From Flammulina velutipes (lineage: Eukaryota; Basidiomycota; Agaricomycetes; Agaricales; Physalacriaceae), in the NCBI GenBank assembly GCA_011800155.1, contig CM022375.1, forward strand, positions 1 to 64,000: 64,000 nucleotides of DNA, in the 5' to 3' direction. Of this stretch, positions 55,618 to 64,000 are shown piece by piece. How positions within the stretch are numbered: position 1 is the stretch's first letter; each line of letters starts with the position of its first letter. Position numbers and translations under genes: made by a program. The notes under the pieces were generated by a model. That model ran no database searches and was not told where the DNA came from. It saw nothing but the letters and a program-made list of their open reading frames with translations.

Positions 55618-56960
55618 CTACTCAATAGCCTGTTTCCCATCGTAGGCTGGCAACCTCTCGCACGCTTGAGTCCAATCAATCGTGTTCTCACACAAATACG
55701 TGACCGGACGTCGCAATGACTTCGTCAACAGACCCAATACATTGATCCATAGTATCTCGCTCTCTGCCGACGGGGGATCATCAGCAAACGGAACGGAAAG
55801 ATGCATCCCTGACTCACCGCAAACTTCAAAGTTGCGGTCTTATTTTGTATAGCTATTCTTAAGTTGCAACCCCCGCAAAGAGAGAGGAGTAGAACACACA
55901 CATGCAAAGTCAACAGTGATACCGTAGGGAGTTCCGAGCTCGTCGTTCCGTGCATAGCGCCTGCCAATAGAGACGCTCGAATCATCGACTCTCGAGAACA
56001 CACCAGCTCGACGCAATTTGGCGGCTGTTAGGAAGTTAGATCAACTAGCCCATATGTCCCGCGTAGATAACGTACATATCTCTGGAACCAAGGGGTCGAA
56101 TTCATCCTTGGCTGACAGATGGCAGATGCTACCAGTGGATGCAGAGATAAGACCTGTCATATCGGTAGGTCAATGAATTCATCTCGGACCTTGATTTAGA
56201 ACGACTTACACCACGCTCGACGTCTTGCTCCCTGCTCCAGAAGTTGTGCTCCAACAATGAATGAAGAATTCGTCCAAGGCCAAAGGATGGCTCAATGACG
56301 TTAGGAGTGAACTCTCGGGCTAGAAGAATTTCGGAAATTAATGATACGTCACAGGAAGTGCGTTCGGAATGCTTACTGGTCTGCTTCAGTGTTTTCTTCT
56401 CAATGGTCCCGAACTCGGGGGTGACGTCAAATGTCTTGCCTTCTGGAGTGGATACCGTTGCGTTACTATTATGTGAGATGGTTAGTATGATTCCGACGAG
56501 GAGATGGCTACATACCCCTTGGCGAGATCCTTCTTGATTTTCAGTAATTCCGGCTCGTCGAGGTTTTCGATGTGTTTCAGGAATATAGCAGTGTCGCCTT
56601 TAGCTTCTTGTTGACCTCTGCGACCTCCCTCTCGGTGACGATAGGGTCCTTCAGGAACTGGCGTACAACCAACGGATGTCCAATCTTCTTCGAATGCACG
56701 GTCAGATCATAAGCAGCTCGATCGGCACAACCAACACATTCCGTCCATCCATACGAGTTTTCAACCTCCGCGTCCCAGCAGTCGGTAGCATAGTGGGCCA
56801 TTTCATTTGCCATATGCCGACGGAATCGCAGGCGAGTGGGGTTGATGCCAATCTTGAGCAGGAACCGGTATATCCGGACCATGAAGTACGCGAGAGTCTC
56901 GTTGGTGCGATTTGAGTAGTTGATTCTGTTGAGTGTCAGAATACGCTCATCCAGTTTACG
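55618..56960 (-). pseudogene. Glycyl-tRNA synthetase, truncated and frameshifted
   Basis: Minus strand. The relic begins near 56950 with NETLAYFMVRIYRFLLKIG and RFRRHMANEMAHYATDCWDA, then ECVGCADRAAYDLTVHSKK and PIVTEREVAEVNKKLKA. After an intron comes the TPEGKTFDVTPEFG region, then REFTPNVIEPSFGLGRILHS (class II motif 3) and LEHNFWSREQDVERG | VLSLHPLVA. C-terminal pieces [31 protein letters not shown] and QCIGSVDEVIATSGHVF end AYDGKQAIE. The normal N-terminal half, including motifs 1 and 2, is missing. At about 56116-56122, VLSLHPLVA should run into PTKVLICPLSAKDEFDP, but the middle is deleted and the downstream part (ICHLSAKDEFDPLVPEI) is in another frame. A Pro in VLSLPP is also changed to His. 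It is not a functional cytosolic/mitochondrial GlyRS. Confidence 0.8.
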
Positions 56961-57900
56961 CTGACTGACCTGGAGGTCCCCAGCGTGCTTTTTCGCCAGT
57001 TTCAAAGTCATTGCTTGGGAATCGAAATTTTCTTGAAGAATCTATGAAACAGGATACAAGTGTGGTGACTAGGTGTAGGCACATGCACTTACACTAAACT
57101 GATTTGCGTGACCGAATATCCTGAGGAGATGATTTAGTACCAAGAGAGGTCGTTCGACAAACTCGGACTGTGCTTCAACGATCTCCTTCTTGAGTTTGAG
57201 AGTTTCGGATTTGAAGCTTGTCTTGCACTTGCTTGAATTTATTGGTCTCTGCAATGCATGCGCACTTGGCCTCTTGAACGTCGGTTTCCAATCGTGATAT
57301 CATCTGACGAGACTGTTCGACGTTAGTAAGGTACCATGAGCGTCGGAAGGTGAAGGAGCAGAAAAGACCTACGAGCTACTGAGCGATGTATTCCTCTCGT
57401 TCAATGCCTGCCTGAATCTTCTCGGAGCTGACGTGGACCTTGCTCTCAGCCGTCGAAAGCTTTGACGAGAGTCTACTCGCTAGTCAGTGAATGGATGAAA
57501 ATGGCAAGAGGATGAACATACTCTCGAGTCTTGTTCTCCCATTCCTTCATTTTGCCGGATTCAAAGTCGCCGAATCTGTGGGATTATGAGAATGACAGAC
57601 ATCCAGCTATAGGGATCCCGTACTTCGTTTTAAGGGTGGCCAATTCGAGGTCCTTGGTATCCAACGTGTTCTGCATTTCGTTCGCTCTGGGCGGTATTAA
57701 GTAACATTGAGCTGAAAAAGTCAATGGGGAACTCACCTGTCGTCAGATTCTCTGATCCTGCTTGACATGTTTGCACTCTCGAGCATGATGTCGAAGCTTT
57801 CTCCCTCGCGCTTCGCTAATTTGTCCGCGAGCTCTTCAACCTTCACCTCTGCGCTCGATCAACATCAGTGAAGGGCTCGAAACCTATCGTACGGAGGACA
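56961..57900 (-). other. Coiled-coil coding pieces, minus strand
   Basis: Several short exons with sensible GT-AG borders code heptad-rich sequence: EELADKLAKREGESFDIMLE, RIRESDDR | ANEMQNTLDTKDLELATLKT, FGDFESGKMKEWENKTR, LSSKLSTAESKVHVSSEK, MISRLETDVQEAKCACIAET. They end near TLKLAKKHAGDLQVSQRKLD, directly against the synthetase relic. The gene is unrecognised. The junction with the synthetase fragment looks like a fusion of two broken genes. Confidence 0.5.
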
Positions 57901-59110
57901 ACAGCGACCAGACGAGACCACTGCCAACATGGTCCAGCAAACACAATAATCTGCACGAATGACGACGGTATGGCCAAGGCCCTCCGTTGCTTTTGAGCGC
58001 GGTAGTCCCGCTGGGTAATTGTTCCTTCAGCGTCAGTTCAAAAGTCGTAGTTTGGAACACGACGTCCACTCCGAAGGACGGTGTACCGAGATGGGAATGG
58101 GCTTTCCACAGGCAGTAGAGATTTGGCTAAGTATGGGTCAGTGGATGCTGGTAGCGACCAGGCAGCAAGGCAGTTCATGAGATCCAGATTCTGTGAGTAC
58201 CGGGATTTTGTTCGATGCAATCTACATGATCATCAGATGTCCAGACTGCATACCGGAAAGCTCAGGGGAGTACATGAGTCAAGGCCTTTAGACCACGGCC
58301 TCCGCCAGAAACCCCTATTGTATTCCTCGAAGTAGCGCCTTCTGACCCGAGGGAAGCCATAGTCCAACACATACCATTGCTTCTCTCGCGTCGGGTTCTC
58401 GATTCTGAACGCGAGAGTAGCCAGCTCGAACGATGGTGAAGTTAACGCCTTGTCCAAAAGATGGAGAGCAGCGAGCAGTTTGTCATCGATGGGTTTCTCC
58501 AGGAAACGGATGAGATTTATCCTAATGTCGCGTAGGGAATGCGATTGATTTGTAGGGTTTTGGCGTAGCATGTGATAGTGTCAATGTCAACGACTGTTTC
58601 CTCAAAACTGTAAACAGACAGAGGTATCTGGAATTCGAAAACTCGGAGACGGAAGGTAGGGAGATGATATCTCGCGGGGTGGGGTGACTGGAAGATCGAG
58701 GGTTAGATCGTTGCAGGCTGTTTGAAGAAAGAAGACGAACTTACTCCTTGGTTAGCATCTGATATACATGTCCATCGATGGATATCAGAGGAAGAGAGCC
58801 GTGAGGGATGAGGAGATTGCGTCCAAGTACAACGGCGGCGTCCAAGGGAGGTGTAGTTCCTGCATGCACGTTGCCTGTGATAGTAGACGTTCTTAACGAG
58901 CATCTTTGAGAATGGAAGAGGAACTGATAATTAATGTGAGGATTAGTGCTGCGATGGCTGGTACACCGTTGATGCAGGCTGCTATACCCTACGTAGAAAT
59001 CTTGACTTTTTGGAAGCGGTGCGTGCGGATTAGAGGGAGGAAAGCAGCGCATGCCAGAGCGAGTGAAGATAGCTTGTCGGTGTCTCAGGAAGCGCGACGA
59101 GCTCATTGAA
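57901..59110 (-). other. unresolved minus-strand coding candidates
   Basis: Pieces FELTLKEQLPSGTTALKSNG (about 57990-58060), LEKPIDDKLLAALHLLDKAL and TREKQWYVLDYGFPRVRRRY (58330-58520), FEETVVDIDTITCYAKTLQI (58560-58610) and LPLISIDGHVYQMLTKE (58741-58795) read like exons of one protein. The first two frames do not join without a stop. No family could be assigned. Confidence 0.35.
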
Positions 59111-59215
59111 AATGAGTTGTTTTATTTCAGTTAGTAACGTCATGATGGTAAGAGGCAAGAGGCGATATCCATCTTTGCCTCTTACCACCATCACCCACGG
59201 GACGTACACATAGTA

Positions 59216-60321
59216 ATGTCTCCCTACATCAGACAGCTGGCGACGTCACCTCTCCGTCAAGAAATGAGCGCTCTGGAACATTCCTCGGCAGCGTGGCCAA
59301 TCCATCCATCGCGAGTCGTTGGGGACACCTAGGACGGGCAGGACGCACCAACAGGGACAACGACAGTCGCATCCGACAGGGTTTGCAAGATCTTCGCAGA
59401 CGCCGAAGCACCAGCCGCGGCTTTCGATGTCAGGCCTGCAGTCTCCTGCAAGAGGCGAATTCGTGAACGGTGAGCTCGACTTTGGGGCCCTAAGTTTAGC
59501 TGCTCATCATCCATGTAGACAAAGAGAACACGTCGCAGGACCAGCAAATGTTCAAGATCTTCCCCCATCCCCACAATTCCAAGGCGACGCCACGGATACC
59601 ATCCCGACTGAATGAACAGTACCAGACGTTGCAGAGACGTCGTTCGTCGCACTCGGACGTTGGTGGTGAGGAAGATGACGGGCTGGAAGACGTTATCAGG
59701 AAGGTGAGGGAAGCCAGCCAGCTCAAGGCTCAGCTAGTAGAAGAAGTATGTCGCGGTTCCCTTTCTCCACGCATATATTCACCGCAAACGCAGAGAACGA
59801 CAATTGCGAACCTTCGGGCTGACTTAGCAAGCTCGCAGAACTCGGCTTTCACCGCGAAGCAACGCATATCCATCCTGGAATCTGACAAGGACCGTCAATC
59901 CGCGCAAATCCAGACGCTTACCCGCAGATCTCAGCCAGACGAAAACGGAGCTCGAGCAGACCGTCAAGGAGCAACATCACACTGGAGAGACACTATGTGA
60001 ACGCGACGCTGATATGACACGTCTGCGGAACGACCTTCAAGTCGCGAACGACAGGTATCGGGAGACGGAGGATCGCGTCTCCAAGGTCAAAGAGCATGCC
60101 AGGAAGAGCTTGGAAAACATCGGGAAAAAGTGTGTTCCCTAGAGCTCTTTATTCTTATCGTTGACCGCTCCTCCAGCTACACTAGCCTCAAAACAGCCTA
60201 CGACGAACTCAAACTGCATTTCGACGCTTCCGAAGAGCATTTGCAGCGAACAAAGGAAGAGATAGAAGACTTCAGGATATTGTCTGATAGACAACTCAAA
60301 CGTGAGTCGTATATAACATGA
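59216..60321 (+). pseudogene. Coiled-coil protein gene, plus strand, one frameshift
   Basis: After an uncertain 5' end (first ATG considered 59216) the sequence reads SSQTPKHQPRLSMSGLQSPA, intron (GTGAGC...CATGTAG), DKENTSQDQQMFKIFPHPH, DGLEDVIRKVREASQLKAQL, intron, then heptads IANLRADLASSQNSAFTAKQ and QSAQIQTLT. At 59921-59923 one extra C shifts the frame, and ADLSQTKTELEQTVKEQHHT, RLRNDLQVANDRYRETEDRV and VKEHARKSLENIGK follow in the new frame. A last exon gives YTSLKTAYDELKLHFDASEE to a stop at 60321. Long parallel coiled coil, function unknown; motor or spindle-related proteins have this look but nothing specific is seen. The single-base lesion could be a sequencing error. Confidence 0.5.
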
Positions 60322-60443
60322 AGTAGATTCTGGACTATACGTACATGCCAGACAATGAAATTTATGTAACACGAATGTACTTATATGCAGTGGTATACTA
60401 AATGGGAGTAGAAAACAAATGATAGCACGATGAGAATATTATG

Positions 60444-63400
60444 TTACCAAAATAACAGTCTTCGTAGAATAGCAACGTCTCGCGGAGTGTTCAGTTCACG
60501 CGTCGGTCTTGGAGTAGGACGATATTCGTCATATTCGCCGTCTGGCGGTGTGATGCGCGACTTTTGCATCTACAAATAGTTCGAACCATCGTGGAGAATA
60601 GCAATCGAAGAAGTAACTCACCTCATCATCCATCAGGCAGTTGGCAAGTAGAAGGTTCCTCATGCGTTCTCGCTCCGGGAAGTCGTAGTCAGAGGTAGAA
60701 CGGCACTGCGCCTGGCATTGCATAGTGCTTATGATGAACCGGCCCATCATGTTGAACTTCCCCCAATGTATCTTGGTAGGATCATCGGCGTGGAAGTCGT
60801 CGTTCGCTTCATGCGAGCGAATAAGATCGGATATGTGAACCTCCCTGAGAATGGTCAGTACAAGTCATATCAAGAGAAGCTTAGGAAATCGTACAATGCC
60901 GGTATGCACGCCCCTTTAGTATTGCGGAGAGCAAGTCGATATGCTCGATGCGAGCGAATATGTTGCAACAGTACATCCCAAGATTGTAGATTCTTCGCTT
61001 GTTCAGGACATCTGGCCTTGAACTGCTCCATGGTTTGATCACCAGGATACGAAGAATTGTTGATACCGGCAACGAATGCGCGCAAGGCCGAATAGTTGTT
61101 CAGGGAGCGCAACTTCTGGGCTACTTCGACGAGCTTTTCGATCTGCTTCGCTCGCATCCGGGGCTTGTCGTGGCATAGAATCAAAGAAACAACCCTGATG
61201 CGAATATGAGTAGGAGTATGGCGACTGAACATTAACGCACCAATCCGCCAAGTGGTTGGAAACATTGTTGAACCGAGCAATGGAGTTCGTTTCTTGGTCT
61301 TTTCTGCCAGACACAAACGTGTAGTGAAGCCAGTGTCGTGGCTACCTCGACTGATCAGCGACCGATACATATCCAGTATCATGAATTTTATCACCTGGAT
61401 GTCCAAAAACAACTTCGCCTCAAGTCGGGTGATCTCCTTTGCTAACTCTTCCGGATCCGTGTTATTGACTTCAGCTGCCAATCGCTGTAGCTCACGCAGC
61501 TGCTGCTTCGGAGTGTCGGGTGTGTGCTCGAAAGCACTAAAGTCGTCCACGGTCGGTAATAGAGCTTTCGCCGTTAGCGGAAGGCTTCCTTTCCGTTCTC
61601 GAACGATAGCACTACGGGCTTTCTCGTTCGCAGTCGCGGTCGACGTGGTCTTTGGTTTCGGGGAAGGAACAGCTGATTTCTCCTCTGCCTCCAGGAGGCT
61701 ATATGAGTCATCACTCTCATCTGCTGAGTCGTCGAACTTGAGCGCCCAATCGGAATCCTTATCCACTAGGCTGGGAAGGAGTTCCAGAAATGGTAGGAAG
61801 TCAGACCCATAATGGAGTAGGTATGTTTTGGAGATGATAGACTTGATCAGAGCAGATAAGGCGCCAGCGGTGCCACGGACGGCGAAGTCATACGGATAGT
61901 CCCTAATCCAAAGCTCCAGAAGGTGACAGATCCTATAGTGACATGTAAGGACCAACGGGATTGTTTTAATTGGAATATAATGGACCTCATTTGCGCATAG
62001 CAGGCAAACATCGGATCACCAGATGGATTATCCAACTGTCTCATCCGCTTTTGCATGGCTAGCAGAACGCTGCGTGGACTGTCGAAGCGCCTGTAAGTCA
62101 ATAAGAAGTGAGTAATGTATGTCGGATCTGAATGTGTGTCAGTCGAGGAGGGCCTCGATGAAGAAGATCAAACTTGCCATCCCCGCTGACGGCGAGAAAC
62201 AATAGTTTGTCCAAAAGCTCATCCAACGTCGCCCATTGTGCAGGTCGTCTAATGGTAGATGAAGTTTTAGGCTAAGGTAGATATTGTTGGCGACCTACGT
62301 TTCTTTTGCCTTTGGAGGTTTCCGTTCTTCGGAGGCAGCACCTGTTCCGTTCACTTCTTCGGGAGCTGGCGGGTACGAGGCATCGCTGTGAGTGATTTCT
62401 GTATGGGAAGCAGGTTCCTCAAGAGTGGTATCCACCTGGTTTTCTGGTAAGGAATTACCGGAGGCTCCCGGCGAGGCTGGCGCCGTATGCGACGTAGGGA
62501 TAGTGGGTAAGGCAGCGGAGGTAAGGACAGGCTCCGAGGATTGATCATGGCTCAGAGTTGTGTGTGTGAGAGCTGAAGTCGAAGACACTGTGGGTGTTAC
62601 GGTACGCGACCCTTCCCATAATGGTGTAGCGACAAGTTCCGGCGACGCGGAGTTACGATAGTCCTCGAATCTATTTCTCAGTGTTCCTAGCCTCAAGTCA
62701 GACAAGAGAAAAAAAGTTGCTCGAGGCTAAGTCTGGACTTACTACGATCGCGCAGGATAGCCTTCAACAGCCAGTCAAATGAACGCCTCATCTTTTCCCT
62801 TCCGGATTCAAAGTTATTGGTGACCTCTATGAGGCCCGCGTCATACTGCGAAAAAATTCGCACTGCAGTCTGAGGGTCGACAGCCTTCGGTAGATCAGAC
62901 TTGCATGCCACCACGACCAGGGGGAGTTGCAGAGCACCATAATTACCTGTATACACGTTTGAACGGAGTGTAACAAATATAGAAAAGAGGAAGCTCACGT
63001 ATTAAGGCTTCCACGGGCCTGAAGGACGTCTCGTCGGATGCATCGTAGCAAATGAGCGTGCCATCAACCTTTGTCGCGTCTGGTAGGAAGTTGACTGTCG
63101 CCAAACTGGCATCCGGGATTGCACTCGGTATATCGAGCTCAATGACGATCAACGGGCATTCAGGAGAGTCGTCGGTTTTGGAAAGTTTTCCTATCCGACG
63201 AGAATCTGATGTTTGACTGAGGAAGACGCGCGGAGACGAAACGTAAAGACGTACATCGTGATGAAGAATGGGAACCAGGGAGCGAGGCAGTAGGCTCTGA
63301 TAGACCGAAACCTCGAAGACCCTTTCTAATGACCTGTGATTTGCCACATCCAGCAACACCCACCACCACGAGTGTGATTGCGGACGGGTGATCAATCTGA

Positions 63401-64000
63401 CGGAATGGTTAATGCGGGAAGCTTGAGATGATAGTAATACATACAGCGGCGCTAGACACGCTGGTATTGATCATCATCCGGCGTGAGCTCGGGGGCATGC
63501 CCAAGCTGCCACTGCGAGATCGCCCCGAGGCGGTCGCTGCGGGTGTGCTCTTCTTGGCGAGCGACTGCAAAGATGAATGGGACTGCATGCGCGGGACGCC
63601 TTCTTGGGTGCTGGAGCTCGTAGAAGAAGATAAGATGCTGCTCATGCTGGACGTGGTGCTGAGGGCGGGAGTCCGAGAGGGCAGAGGTAATTCGCCACCG
63701 CCGACGAAGGATTTGATCTTGTCCTGGCCTTTGAACGACGTCCGTTTGTAGTCATCGATAGACGAATTGAGTACCTCTGAGCGCTCGATATCGGAATCCT
63801 CGGCGACTGAAGTGCGTTCTTCAATTACGGAGCTGACACTTGCGCCGCGTAGTCTGCCACCCAAGCATGTATCGCGGTCCATCTTTTGAGAGGAGTCGAA
63901 GCGCAAATTTTTGGGCGATTCCAAGGCTGCATTTGTCTGACTGCGGTGTTGCCGAGTAGTGGCTGGCAATGGGTCACGTCCATAGTTGACAAAGGAGTCC
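60444..64000 (-). CDS. RasGEF with N-terminal Ras-like GTPase domain (5' end outside window)
   Basis: Many exons on the minus strand; stop TAA 60446-60444. The frame is open at the right edge (DSFVNYGRDPLPATTRQ), so the start lies beyond it. Order: Ser-rich N terminus (SSMSSILSSSTSSS), a GTPase-like domain with P-loop VVGVAGCGKS, LICYDASDETSF and VVVACKSD in place of NKxD, a disordered Pro/Thr-rich linker, a RasGEF N-terminal motif (RFDSPRSVLLAMQKRMRQLD, LWIRDYPYDFAVRGTAGALS), then the CDC25-like catalytic domain with MFSRHTPTHIRIRVVSLILC, LNNYSALRAFVAGINNSS, KIHWGKFNMMGRFI and LANCLMDDE. It should promote GDP release from a Ras/Rap-type GTPase at membranes. Frames and introns look intact, unlike most of the window. 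Confidence 0.85.

Noticed and set aside
61252..61812. Plus-strand frame of 186 codons
   Set aside because: Antisense shadow of the RasGEF linker and catalytic exons.

Overview
The window looks like nuclear DNA of a mushroom-forming basidiomycete (Agaricomycetes). Recognisable genes are cut by many short (about 45-65 bp) GT-AG introns. The families seen are typical of that group: F-box proteins with long C-terminal regions, an alpha-type protein kinase, a RasGEF with an N-terminal GTPase-like domain, plant-cell-wall hydrolases and small secreted proteins. Much of the window is gene relics and transposon insertions. Long stretches show no gene I can support.

Layout. 0.45-19 kb: six paralogous copies of one small secreted protein family (2464+, 7912-, 9030-, 11798-, 13801-, 17219-). 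Only two look intact (7353-7912 and 13282-13801). One is interrupted by a 391-bp MITE with an 8-bp target duplication, and three carry frameshifts. M17 leucyl-aminopeptidase relics lie between them. A diverged inverted duplication (about 455-1690 and 17700-18960) brackets the array. 19-29 kb: unnamed small genes, a small secreted protein gene with a lost splice donor (23997-24728), a decayed membrane-protein gene and a kinase relic. 29.04-37.80 kb: a complete, apparently recent DNA transposon of 8749 bp. It has 269-bp terminal inverted repeats that look identical and a perfect 7-bp target duplication. It holds an integrase-fold DDE transposase gene, a roughly 690-residue conserved hypothetical gene, a small divergent ORF and an alpha-kinase gene as apparent cargo. 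38-55 kb: an intron-containing tRNA-like gene, the N-terminal half of an F-box gene joined to a GH6 cellulase fragment, a second copy of a 331-bp TA-flanked MITE, a repeat-coding minisatellite, a GH43 relic, an MFS sugar transporter with a 79-bp internal inversion, and on the opposite strand what looks like the missing C-terminal half of the F-box gene. 55.6-57 kb: a truncated, frameshifted glycyl-tRNA synthetase. 57-60.3 kb: coiled-coil coding pieces on both strands. 60.4-64 kb: an intact-looking RasGEF gene that runs off the right end.

The strongest candidate for something new is the transposon at 29048-37796 with its kinase cargo. Next are the decaying secreted-protein array and the rearrangements (the apparent 15.8-kb inversion splitting an F-box gene and the micro-inversion inside the transporter). 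Exon boundaries were judged by eye from splice sites and frame continuity, without transcript data. No similarity search was run, so family names rest on motif recognition.
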